Shown here piece by piece: positions 1 through 13,800 of a DNA stretch of 64,000 bases. The notes beneath the pieces were generated by a model. It had not been told where the DNA came from and did not search any database. It saw only the letters and a program-made list of their open reading frames with translations. Numbering within the stretch: position 1 is the stretch's first letter; every line of letters starts with the position of its first letter. The stretch spans positions 27,470 through 91,469 of the forward strand of contig JAOVVO010000305.1 in assembly GCA_028564675.1 (NCBI GenBank), read 5' to 3'. This DNA comes from Onchocerca lupi (lineage: Eukaryota; Nematoda; Chromadorea; Rhabditida; Onchocercidae). The translations under genes were made by a program, and so were the position numbers.

Positions 1-3000
1 ATATGACATTTGTGTAACAAATTAAAACTTAATTTCATTTTAGCTCAAATCTGATATTTGCGAGCTATCACTTCATATTCTTTCACTTTTTAAGCACGAT
101 GATCGCAAAATATTAGCTATTTTACATTCTTTTAATTAATATTAGCGATTTCGCATTATTTTTATGAGTACTAGTGATTTTTATTCTTTTAAAGAATATT
201 TAAAATTGTTAGAATGACAATTTTTTCGATTAAATTAACCATCAGCATGGAATTCAAATTCCTTCTTCACCTGAGTGATGTACTTTGGACAAACTGATCA
301 ATGCTATCATTGCTCAATAATTCCACAAATAAGGTTGATAGATGCTCTTTATGAACGTATCATTTTTATCAACATTTGTGTTAATCGAGCTGCTTATTTG
401 ATGACTATCTGTTCTGAAATAGCTTCAGTCTAGATGAGTTTGAGTGCAAATGCAAATATACGAGAAAGGATGAATAGTTGCAGGAGTTTCATCAATATTA
501 GTATCTGTTTCTATTATAAAAATGGCATTTACTCAAGATTTCTACAAAAAAAAAAAACCTTTTAAAGTTAATTTCACTTGCATAGCTTCGAATAATTGTT
601 TCCAGATTAGAAGAATTTTTAAACTATCTAAATTTGTGACGAATTTTCAAAGCTACTTAAATTTGGTAATATAATTTAAATTCTTGTGAATTGAAAAACA
701 TTCTTTTATCTCTAGATTGAGCTTTAGCTTTCCAGTTCTTATTTAGATGAATACTGATTAGCTGGTAGAGATAAATGAGAAATTCATAGAAATTTTAATC
801 CATTTATTGAATATTAATTACTTTCAATATAATTAGAAAAAAAATCATATTAATAGAATGAAGTTCGTTTATATTGTAAGAATAACATGAACAAATTATT
901 TCCAATTTATTTATCTGTGACAATTTCTGTTTCAAAATTTTATTTGGAAAATTTTCGAAAGAAAGAGCAGGTAAAAATGATTTCAATCACAAATCACATC
1001 AAAATGATCTTATAATGACATCTTTTCCCTCTTTCCTCCTCCATCCGGATGTCACCTCTAACCATATATCTTCCCCTTTCCCATTTTTGATCAATTTTAG
1101 TCCATCATTTCAAGGACTTTGCCGAATGATCATTTTAAAATGCTTTCTTAATTTCAAGCAAATTTTGGCATTTTCGGTGATTTTTCATCAAGATACTCTG
1201 ATTTCAATCCATCAAGTACTGTTAGATTCTAAAATTTTTTTCTTTTTTCCTATCATTAATAATTTTTCTGCATAGTAAATGTCTTCATGAACGGAAGTTT
1301 TCGTTTTTATAGTTACGCGTCACATAAAATATTAAGTACTTTTCGTAGGTTTTCTTTTCAATTTAAAAAAATTTAATTTTTTTTTAAAAATAAAATCTGC
1401 TAGTATTCATATTTCAACGCCACCACTTTTCAGAAAATTTCCAACAAATTTTATCTGAGGAAATCACTCAACAAATTTCTGTTCAAATATGATAATATTA
1501 ATGTTTGAAAAGAATATGTTTCACTACCATATCAGTAATTCGCCTAACATTTATCAGTCATTAACTTTGTTACAATTATTGCTACAATTGCAATTTAATA
1601 TAATTTGTTCGCCTAATTTTATAGTGAAACATTTTTTATGAAATTGTCTGTGAAGTGTCCATCTTAAAAAGAAAGCTCAAGATTGGTATCAAATGTTGTC
1701 AGATTGTAGCTGGATTGTGAACATGTCTCAATGAGAAGTTTGATGAATTTTACCACCAAATTACTTCTTTCATGAAGACAGTAAAGATCTCTTCCAAAAG
1801 TAATCTCTCAGATATTTCCAAGAATGTCCAGTAATGCTGTAAGCAATACTTGAACAATGAGTCAATTTTTTGCAAGAATTTCGCATAAACGATCTTATTA
1901 ATGAGATTAAAACACCGAAGCCCGAGAAAGTTCATACCAACCGTTTTCTTCCGGGAAATTCGGGATTGTAGAATTGCATTTTCTCTTGATTCAATTCCAT
2001 TTTAAGTTTCTTCTTGTTCTCAATAATTGTGTGTCAGACTGATGAATCATTATGGGAATATTTGAAAATGAAATTTCGTTTTTTCATGTCTTTGTTCTTG
2101 ATGTATCATTGATTAGAACTGCTGCAAATTAATTATCTTTAATCAATAATTCGTTTCATCAATCAGCATCAACTACTGAATGATCTGTTCGAAATTGTTC
2201 AAAAATCATTTCATAAGTGAATAAAAGCGTAGGAAAAATTAGTGTTTTCTATGATAAAAATTATCGTTAAAAATCAACAAAAAAGCAATTTTATAGATAA
2301 ATGAGCATATTTAGAAACCAGCAGTTCAGGTGGGAAATGACATGTTCTGCAACTGCAATAACATTTTCTAAATTGGTTGTCATAACTCTTTCAGTCGCTT
2401 AAATTTTTTTATTTTTTCTTCCTGTATTGCTTTCTCTCTCATCCTCTCAGAATATTTTAAATATATTATCTATCATAAAAGGCTTCTCGAATTTTAGAAC
2501 TCAGAACAAAATGTTTCACTGATTATTTATTAAAATTTAATTAATTAACCTAATCTCTCAATATCTTCCGTTGAAAGACAGTCAGTTGACACTTCTTCAA
2601 TTTCACAATCAGTCGTTCAATTCATTCCGTCCGTAGTTTATTCACAAATGAATGGAATTGCTACATCATTTCAATATGATCCAATTTCAGTTTTATTTCA
2701 TAGTTCCTTCTGCTTTCGTCATTTTGTTGAAGAGTATAGTGCAATTTCTGGCTTCTCTAAAATCTTCTGACTTGCCTTGTTTCAAATTTTTACTTGATGC
2801 TTTAAGAGCAATTTGCAATATTACAAGTAATTACAATTTTCGAATCGGTGAATTTTAAAGCTTTTTATGGACTCGAACATCAATCATTAAAATTAATGGC
2901 TATTTTTTCCATTTTTTTCGGTTTAATTTCCAAAATTGAAGACTTAATCATATTGAGGTCAACAATCATTTTACATTATTAGTAGACTTTTGGGCTTTTA

Positions 3001-5778
3001 GTGAAAAGTAAATCAAGTTGGGAACTTTTATAGTATTCAAATTACGGTCCATTGAATAAATTTTATTTCCCACGCTGTGTGGAAAAGGAACAGAAGAGCA
3101 AATCAATGAACCGAATGTCATTTTTCAAAATTTCCGATAATTTCGGCACTTTTGTTGAAAATTGTTCGATTTAAAATTATGAAATTGGAATGACCCTTAT
3201 TGAATCATTATTGTTACAAGATTAATCTGACATGCTGTTTATTTGACTTTTTTTTTTGAAGATTTTGAAGAAATTATAAACTTATAAATCGGAAAAATTA
3301 GAAATAAAAATAAATTTTAAATCCGATCTTTGATTTAGATGTTAAATAAAACTTTCCGTGAATATGAACTCAAAAAAATTCAGGTTCATTCTTGTCGAAA
3401 ATTCAACAAGCTTTTGAAATTTCATTTATGTTATCAAAAAATTGTCAGTTCAGCTGCACTGTCTCATTTACTTCTTTCGTTACTGGAGCATGACAAATTT
3501 TTGCGATCTGCTGATACTACTCATGAAGTTGAACTGATTAAGCGTTCACAAATATTTTAAAGACTTATTCAGTCGCTGCGAATTTCGTCCTAAATGAACA
3601 GAGAAGAAATCTGAATAGAAATGCGAAATTAATTTATTAAGAAATTTGTATTCGTATAAGAAAATGAATACATACTCTTCTTATGATTACATTTAATTGT
3701 TAATTTCTGAGAAATTTTTTGCAAAATCTTGCCCTCATTCTGCGAGGATATTATTCCATCTGGAAGCGAAAAATTAACGCCATTTGAGTAAAGAATTTTT
3801 CAGAAATTTCGAGATACTTTTGAAGTTTGTTTTTGTTTGGAATGAATTTGAGAAATAGTTTCTGTTAATCATTCACAGCATCTTTTTTGCTGAATTTTTG
3901 ATATTTGTCTGAAATTCAAACACCTGCGCAATGGCAGGCCTAATGGCACCGCCGCTATTTCCTACCTTACAATGCCTATTTTTCGAGAGCAATTTGTCCT
4001 AAATTCAAGACATTGTGAAAAAGATAAAAGAAAATGAATTATCCTTCGCTCGTGATAATCTTTCCTCTAATTCAGATTATTTATTTATTTTTTTCTCCTG
4101 AGTTTCATGCTAAGATCATTTGATAAATTAGAAAAAGAGTTTGATGAGTCATTGTTTTTGTAAATTTTTTTCAAATGTAAGGAAGGAAACATAAGGAAGT
4201 GACACTTCCTGTCTTATTTTAAATTTGCTTAATTTACGGTGCGAATAGTGAAACAAATTACAATGCTTTATTATGCAGCAGAGATGGTCTTATGAAACCA
4301 TTTGAAATTTACTAACATCATGTCAGTTTGAATTTAATTTTTATTTAAATTAAACTTTTGGCTTAAATTTAACAATAAATATCTGAAGCTAATGAAATGA
4401 ATAGAATTAAGTGAATAGAAGTAATGAACAGAATTAATTCATTGATTTACATGGTACTCTTTTTATTTTTCTTACTGCAAAAAAATCAAAATGTTCCATC
4501 TTATTTAAGTTTTAATTATTTAATGATATAGCTAATGGTAGAGAATCTCCTTCTGAATGTCCATTTTTGACAAAATTTTTAGTTCATAAAAATGAAAGTA
4601 AATCATTAGAATGCTACAATTTGTTATTTTATTATCGCGATTTTCCTTCATTTTTTTCTTTTTCGATTCTTTCTATCTCATTTTTCAATCGTCATTCAAT
4701 CATTCAATTAACTTGAATTTTAGCTACCGAATTCCATAAAAGAGAACCAAAGTATGCATTGAAAATTTTGTTCATATTGCTGAGAAATGTTTTGTTCTCA
4801 TAAAATTTCTCCCAAATATTCTCTTCCATTTATGTACTCATTTATTGTCAAAAATTTTTCAATTTGAAGTGTTCGATTATTTTTGCTACTGTCAATTAAC
4901 TTTTCGATAAAATTTCGAAAATGATGAAATTTTTTTTCCATTTGGGCAAATAAATCATTTCTTTAAAAAAATCACTTTACCCTCCAAAGCAGGCATTTTA
5001 TGCAAAATCTTGATACTTTCCTTTTCCTTTCAGTTTATTTTTAAATGAATGATGGAAAGAGAGATAACGTTCATCAAAAAATTTAAAACATTACATAAGA
5101 ATCATTTCGTCTTCTAACTTCTCTCATCGCTTTTTTTTTTTTTTTGTCTTTTTGCTTTGTTTTTTTTTTCTGCTGTGAAAATTGAAAATTTGTTTTCAAA
5201 ATTCGATTATTCATTCGTTTTCACGATTTGAAGTAGATTTAAATGAATTATTCTCGTGAATATTTTAAATAGCAAGAATTTCAAACTTCATGACTAAATA
5301 TGTTTTATAAACAAATTCTAAGCCTCGTGGAAATTCGCAACTTTTCCTTACTAACTGATAGATGTACAAAATAATCTCAGGAAAGCCATTTACATAAGTT
5401 CAAACCGAAGCATAGCCAAAACTGATTTTCCATTACTGAAGTTTTTTCCTTAAGTTTTATTCAAATTCAAGTTTTCACAACTATCAGTCATCAAAATCAT
5501 CCCATAACAAATTGTGAACCGACGAAAATCCTGAAATCAAAGCGAAAATTCGAATAATAAATTTGTAATTTGCTAATCTTTGTATAAAAATGTTGTTAGA
5601 AAAGTTTCTTCTAATTCAGTGCTTAGAAATAACTGCAACGTGAAAATGAATTGCGAGAATCGAAGAATCTATCACAAAACTTGGAAATTTTTTTAGGGAA
5701 GTTTTTAATAATTTCGGCAAAAACATAAGACAACTTTTTTTTTCAAAGACTTTTTCCTATTCGTCAGTCCTTTTTTCT
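1..5778. other. AT-rich region without a supported gene
   Basis: I see no exon with convincing coding character here on either strand. Open frames are short and AT-driven, and none joins to a downstream exon by plausible splice sites. The stretch may be intergenic, or 5' non-coding/intronic sequence of the long gene that follows, because that gene's first clear exon (7864) begins at an acceptor and so needs at least one upstream exon. The only GC-richer patch is near 3930-3990, where a 24-codon ATG frame ends in a stop without a donor. Confidence 0.5.
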
Positions 5779-5820
5779 ATGTCGCTTCGTAATTTGATGA
5801 CAAATTTTGCCGTTGATACG
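5779..5820 (+). CDS. Candidate first coding exon of the SAM/PDZ-like gene
   Basis: An ATG at 5779 opens 14 codons (MSLRNLMTNFAVDT) that end exactly at a possible donor, GTGAAT, leaving phase 0. The first clear exon of the downstream gene (7864) also begins in phase 0, so the two could be joined. The support is only phase compatibility, a pyrimidine-rich stretch just before the ATG, and the need for some upstream exon. The donor is weak. The true start could equally lie elsewhere upstream or outside the window. Confidence 0.22.
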
Positions 5821-7863
5821 GTGAATGTGTTGATGATTTTAAACTTTTGAACATTTTATTCCAAATTGCAAAAATCGGCACAAAAGGAAAGATAGGAAGG
5901 AAGAGCGACTTAAAATAAAAATTTTACAAATTTCAACTGTGATGATTATGCGAAAGCTAAATTAATTAACCTTAGCTGGTGCATTAACGAACTGTTTCAG
6001 ACTAATAAAATTTCCCCATTATGACAGTTATTCTCCTTTATTTGTCAACATACGTTCTTCTTGTTAAGGATGTTGACTAATCGGAAAGCTTATATTTTCA
6101 AAAATATTATAAGAAATTCGTAACTTCAGATCAACAAACTTTTCAGATCAATTATTGCAAATTAAAAGATTTAAGATGTTCCATTAAAAAAAAAATCCGG
6201 TTTTCAAGCACTTGAATTGATCTGCAAGAACTGATTTGACTTTTTGATTCAGTTCGAAAAAATCGAAATAACTCCACGATTTCTTTTAAAGTTTGAAAGA
6301 AAAGAATGATTTTTCGATAAATTTTTGCTTCTTTTACGCTTTTCCCGTTATTATTTTTCAGTACTTTGAAAAAATTATTGTCTTTGCCTAAAAATTATGG
6401 GATTTCCTCTTAGTGTAAAGAAAAACCATTAAAAATGAATAAAATTAAATTTTTTCGTAGTTCTATTTACTTTAAGAGTATTACGTTACCCTGAACAGAC
6501 AAATCTTTCCGTCTTTCCTTTTTATTTCTTTTTTTAAACATTGAAATTAAAATATGATTAAAATTTATTTATTGGAATAATTTTTTTGTGAAAAAATTGA
6601 TAGACTCAGCCCACGGAAGTTTTGTTTAATTTCTAAAGAGTAAAATAGTGGCTCGATCTCTTTTTTGTCTTATATCGAAAAAAATTTTTTTCCCGTTGAA
6701 GTGTAGCTTTAACTTTCTTTTCCAAACTTCCAACATTCAAAAAACTGATGTTGTGATATTAATAATTATTTCTATCTTTCAATAAATTTTCCAAAAAAAA
6801 AATGGCACCATCTGACGAGCGCTATTAATATCAGGAATTTCCCATAGAAACAATGTTTCAATGCATGAATAGGTCGTAGTTTTCGGAAGATTTCCTTTTG
6901 AATTGGTCCATCAGCTGAGAAGATTAACAGAGTTATAATGGAAGTTCTGTACATACTTTTTCTTACGGTACAATGATTTGGAATTACAACGGTCAAAATT
7001 TATTGGCTATTGTTCAGGATGACCTCTTTTCACTGCTCGAACAGGACAATTGGCTGCGACATCTCCAAATTTCCTAATTTTTGTCATGCTTCTCACAAAT
7101 GTATTCTGCTTTCTCAACAATTCGTTTTTTTTATCTACAAAAAAAAACAATGTTCCTTACAACTTTTTTAAAATTTCATCATCTATTTCCGGTCTGCTTT
7201 ATTTAAAGTATTTTAAAAGAGAAGAGGAAAAAGCCATTAATTTATATCTCATTTAAAGCTTATTTAAATTAAAAAGTCTATTGCTCTCCTCTTTACTACA
7301 TTGTTTTAGCATAAAAAAACAAAATAATCAATCTTTCTGCTCTACCATTAGATGGAAAAAGTTAAAACTTAGTGCAACGCTAATTTAAAACTGACTTTTT
7401 CTTTTTAATCCTCTTCCTCAAAATTTCTATTTTTGTTTTTTAAATTTCTTCCCAAATACTCATCTTTAAAAAACGAAATTTTGGAAGTGCAAAAAATGGA
7501 TAATTTTTATTTTTCTGTTTTATAATTAAATACAACAGAATAGTTGAGATTTGTTTAATAAATAATTGAGTATTGTTTTACTTCAAAAGGAAAGCAGTAT
7601 TCAAAAACACAATTTTGACTTGAAAATATTAAAACTTTTCTCAGGAGTGATTTTAAAAATTATCGTCTAAAAGCTGAAGTTGTTAATCATCTCACTATAC
7701 TCATTCAAGAATATTGCACGATAATTTTTTCTGCTTCTCTCCAATTTCTTTTCTGTCATATTCTCAGATCTTGGTTAGATTCTGAAAACAAAAGTGTTCT
7801 TAATTTCTCGTCATTTTGATTAGTGGAACTTGCATGAATTTTTAATTATTTTATAAATTTCAG

Positions 7864-10800
7864 CCATTAAGTGATTCGGAATTTATCAGTTATAGCAGTA
7901 TTCAGCGAAAGCCGGTGCTGAGAATTTTTGAAACTGACGATTTACCACTGCATCGTGGTGATTTCACATCACAGCACGCAATTATGGTACGATCTCGACA
8001 GTTATCCGAGGTGTGTTCTTCATAATTTTATTGAAATAATGAACTGTTAAAAGACTGAAATGAAACATTTCAGTGAAAATTATAGCAGAAATAATTGAAT
8101 AAAGAATGATATATTGAGATCTCAGAAGGCATGAGTAATGAAAGGAATTTATTAGCGAACCAATACATAAACTCAAATATTATATGTTAAATGTACAAGT
8201 TTGGCAATTGCTGCTGGATTATTGTGATAAAGGATATTTCTCATAGCAACTTCATGTTCCAATGTATTTCACTTTCTTCTCTCTCAATTATTTTTTAAAG
8301 ATTTAGAACTTCAAATTTGAAAAAAAAATTTTTTTTTCAGTTTTCTTCTCAATATAGTTGATATATCCAGGAAAAAAATCTTTCTTATTGCCATGAAATT
8401 CAATTTTTAAAGAACAAAAAGCATTGCATAATTAATTAAATAATTAATTATGCAATGCTTTCTGTTTTTTGAAAATTTTTTATTGTTTATTATATTTTTC
8501 TTATTATTATATTGCTTTTTGTTTCTTAAAAATTTTTTTCTATTTTATTTTATTTTAAAATTAAGATTTACTGCTAGTTTCTACAATAGATGCCAATTTC
8601 AAATTTCTTGTTTTATCATTCTCCTTTTTTCGATTTAAAGATATTTTTGTATGAGAAAAAGAAACGACTTGAAAATTACTATGAATGTGAGAACATTGTC
8701 ATATCCACTGAAGCACAACGATATGTTCGCACTTATCCTTTCGTCTTTCTAAGAAGAGAGGTGTGAATTGCAATTGACCTTGTACCTTGTACCTGAGTAC
8801 ATCACTGGGAAAGTCCCCTCATCTCCCCTAATGAGATTTAAAATTCTTTTTCATTCACCACTCCTTTGATGATGAAAGAAGGTTATATTCATAATTATTC
8901 CTTTTGCACTCCTTCTTCACTCTCCCAAAAAGTACTCCTTCACCTCCACTTATGACTTAATAATCAATGGAAGACGATGGTTTCGTTCTAAGTGGAATTA
9001 AGATACTAAATTTACATTAATTCAAGAGGCGAACACATATGGGTTAAATTATTTTGAGGGACAGTCATTAAATCATATTATAATGGCCTGTTCGGAATTT
9101 TATAATTTGAAATTAGGCGACGTAATAAATCAATTTATATAAATAAAATTGTAAATGTTCGTTGTTCATTTCCACACAACGTTTCAAGTTCTTCACCGAC
9201 TGATTTGAAAATTTGATTTGAAATTGATTTGAAAATTTGATGCAACGTTGCATTCAAATAGGCGCGTATTTAAGAAAAAATACTTCTAGAGATTTAAGAT
9301 TTTGAACAAACGAACATTCACATATTTATTTATATACTGTATGTGACCAGTACAGCTATTACAATTAATGCAACGATTATGGAAATTTCGAGAACAAGAG
9401 GTAGATTTCTTAGTAATTTTTTAGTCTCGAAGCTTTTGAATTCATAGAAATATAAAGTAAGAACTGACGATTTTGTCATAGATATAATAATCATGAATGA
9501 ATCTCATAAAATTCGTAAATTTGTAATAATTATTAAATACAAATTATGGACAGCAATTCTTTGATAGTAAAGCGAAAGTATCTGTGTTTAGTACCTGTGT
9601 TACCTGTGTTTCTATGAGGAGAAAACGGCACTGCTTTCAAAAGGTATTTCCACTTGTTCACAATTTTTCTAGTCTTAGTCTGCGTAATGGAAATGGTAAG
9701 TTAAAACTAAATCTAGCTCAGCTTAATGAAATCGAATTTCGATGTCTGCTAAAATGACGTTGATAATTAGTTTAAAATTTATTTTAGCAGATTTGCTATA
9801 CTGTTTATCTTTTTAATTCTACTGGAGACACATTCATTCAATCTAGTAATTACTGTCAATTGATATTTAATGCTGTTTCCAAATCATTAAATATTGCAAT
9901 AAAATAAATTAAATTTGTTTTATGTTTGCATTAATTTTTTTTCCCGAAGTTCTTTCTGCATTGCTTTTTATGTTCAATATGGATGTTGTAGAAGCATCCT
10001 CAACTCTCAGTTCGATAAAATTCAGCTATCTTTATTTTTTGATTATAAAATTATTAATGTCATCGCAATAATTGTCTGGGATCTATAAATAATCTATCAT
10101 AATTTAATCAAGAATGATAATTCTGTGATTCGCATACTTTCGGTGCATCTGAATCGAAAACATAGCCATCAGTGCAAGAAAAGAATAGTGTTGATAGAAA
10201 TTTCCAATTTATTATTTATTTCTGCGTAAAACTCATCGATTATTCTATTTAGAAATGGGAAAGAAACAATCTTCATCGATCTTCAATTGTATTGATCCTT
10301 AATCTATATCGATCTAGATCTTTAATTTGAAGCGTTTAGAAACTTTATTCTAACTGTCCGTCTATTGGTAACTTTATTCCAATAACAGGCGAACAGTTAG
10401 AGTAAAGTTTTGATTGATTGGTGTTATAAGGCGATTATCAGAAAACGTTATCAGTCGAATTGATTGCTAGCCTGTTGGTATTCTTCACTGTTCTTAATGG
10501 AAAGATTTGATAAGGATTTGATAATTGTTGTCGTTTTGGAAAGGATTTGCTGAGTGTCGATTATAGCATTGCCTCCCAACGAATCGAAGAATGCCTTGTC
10601 TTTTATAACAGAAATTGCTTTGCAACATTACAAACTTAGCGCATATCCTTTGTTATCAGACCGGAAATACTTACATGTGAATTGATTTCCAATATTTAAC
10701 CACTGAAGATAAACTTGGTGATCGGAAACAAAGATAAGATTCAGATAAATGATTCATTAAATTAGATATCGTAATGAATGTTACGATTTATTCATTTAAA

Positions 10801-13800
10801 TGATGAATCATTTGACTGAGAATATTCAAGATAAAACAATTTTTATTGTAAAATTTCATATTATGAATTTATTACGAGATATTTCTACAAATACAAAATA
10901 CTTTGACTATTTAGATATATTTTATAGCACAAAATTATTTCGGTTTTTCCGACAGTATATTATAAATAAAAAAAGGCTTGGCCGAGAAAGCATATTTACC
11001 GAAATAATTTTATGATATAAATAAGTCTAAATAAAAAAATGCACTTGTGAATTAATTATATGACTTTACCAGCGACAATGTTATCTTCCTACAGATATGC
11101 TTGATTTTCGAGTTGATCAAATGCTACATTGTTAGAAGAGCACATGTCTTAACGATGAAAGCTAAAATGCGCCCCAAAATACCAATTGATCTGTTTTTTC
11201 CTAAATGTTACTAAGAAAACTATTCGTCTTATATAATTAACAGTTAATGATTCCTCAATTACAGTTATAAGCAACGATTAAATCAGTTAATTATTGGATA
11301 ATGATGGGAAATTTCGAGCTGTACACGCATTTGAAATGAGAGAACAGAAAAATACAAATGAATATAACCTTTCTAAAAAAAGTTCGAAATCCATCATTTT
11401 CCAGTTTTCTTGTGTTCTGTTATTAAATTTCAATTTGATAGTTTTCTCGAAGAAAGCAGAAATTTCTTCCTTTGTAAATAATTCAATCATTCATGTGCAA
11501 TGAAAATAGCATACACATCTAAAATCTTTCTATACAAAAGGAAAGTATTTGAATATGAGAGTTGAAGAAAGCAAAAGCAAATCACTCGAATTTGATATTT
11601 GTTCACATCACTAGTACGTGGAGAAGTGTCTAGAATTACAGTAAATTTTATTGAATGTGTTGAAAATCTAAAGTTTAACTTCTTAAGTGATCGATGGAAC
11701 TGAAATTAATTGTCCATTCAATTTATTTTCGATGTCAACGTTTTCTCATAGCTCCTTCGTTCTCGTATTTTTCTCATATTTCCGATTTTTTTTTTTTCGA
11801 AAAGTTTATATTTGAATTAGAATTTCAAAAGCACATCAATTCATTATTTGATCGAAGGATGGTTGGAATTCAAAGAGAGGATTTGAAATTAACTAATTTA
11901 TAATGAAATAAGTTAAAAAAAATTATGATATTTTAAAAAATTTGAAAAAAATTTGAAAATTTATTGTTTAATGCATGATAGAACTATCTGATAAAGCAAA
12001 AATCAAAGCTATATCATCGTTGTTACTATCATTGTCTCCGCTTCTTCTTTTTATTTAGAAATAAAACGAAAAAAGTCTAGAAGCATCGATAATTTGTTCC
12101 TCGTTTTAATTTAATTAAAATTATTTACGGATACTTCGTCTCAATTTGGTGCATTTCAATAGAAATATTCGTATTTGTATTTTGAGAGGGAAGTTTGTTT
12201 GATTATTCTCTAACAAATAATTTTCGTAGTTTTCATTGGTAGGAATGACTTCTTGTTTCTGATCGAAGAAAACTGAAAATGAGATATTTTTCACAATCTA
12301 TTTATATCAAATATGGCTCATACTAACAGAATACTTAAATATAATTCTAGGCTCTGTGCAAGAACAATTAGATTTAAATAAATTCCGAAATTGAAATAAT
12401 GGTTGCAGTTGTGTTGTGAAACTGTAGATCATTGCAGATAGCGGGCCTAATGGACGAATCAGTCTCCGATCAACCAACATTGAAACGTTTCTCGCGATAC
12501 AATCAATCGATGCGTTCCCGACTGTCTTCTCACGTGTGTGACGTGGAACCTGGTTCCTCTCAGCAACAGCAACCGCACACTTGTTCCAAAATGTACGTGT
12601 TATGCACAGGATACTTAGCCTAATCTGCTGAAAGACTACTGTGCAATTAAGTAACATCCATTACATGACTTGATTTCGAAGTTGCACGGATCCTTACGAT
12701 TACTGAAATTTCAAACTGTTGAGAAATTAAAAATTTCCAAGGTCAAGATTATTAAATATTTGAAAAAATATCAGGTTGGCAGAAAATTATTTTTTTTTTT
12801 TTTGCATTATTGAACTTATGCTGTTTTTTCTGAAAGATTTTCTTAAGTGAGTGAGTTTACATTATATATCATTTTAATGCGCATTTTTTATCTTATATTT
12901 TTTGTCAACGATTTATTACTAACAGTTCTTTCATACTTATTTTAGATAAGGAAATTATTGTAGGTAAAAACTAAACTCATTCATGAAAGTCATGAAGCAA
13001 CAAAGGTAACTTACGATATCAAAAACACATTTGATCTGGGAACATGCACATTGCAGTATTCTTTCAAGAGATTTTATGAAGGCGAGATCCTTGAAAATGG
13101 AAAGCGTAATGATCGATCATTGAATTGACAATCGAATCGACCATCGAACTGACAGTAACCTGCTGAGAGCAATCATTGAAATTGATCAAAAAATTCGAGA
13201 AACAAATACCTTAGAAATTGCCAATAATCAAAAAAATCATAGTTTAAAAGCATCATCTTTCCTTATTCCGTGCAATGACAACGAATTATTGCTAATCGAT
13301 TGATGTGCGATAAAAAATGGATTGTATAGATAATTTGTAATGACTTTTCAATGGTTGGGCGGAAGAGAAATTTAAAAAAAAACAAGAATCAAAAAAAAAA
13401 ATTATGCTGATTGTTCACTAATTTGCTGAAAGTTTGATGCATGCACTGCGGCTTTCTGCAAGTTCGATGCACTACAGCTTTCTGAGTCGGTGAGATAATC
13501 AATCCGAAAATTTAAAACTGCGAAATCTACAGTCAATAAAAAGTTTCTCGTGGCAATGTCCCATTGACGTGTTTGAACTCGAAACTTGAAATGATGAATG
13601 AATTGAATTAACCCTTTATATTTCTGACCTCTCAGAACTGATTATCATATATTTAATCATCTCGACATTTGTAAGAAAAATGCTTCACGATCAGTAGAAG
13701 ACAAAAAATGCTTTTCGAGAATTCGTCTAATCCCGAAGCACATATTTCTATGCCGTATAAATAAGCATATTAATTCCTGTTTATTGATTATCTGATTCAT

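Noticed and set aside
3931..4002. 24-codon ATG frame in a GC-richer patch
   Set aside because: It ends in TAA with no donor inside and no recognisable peptide, so neither an exon nor a supported small gene.
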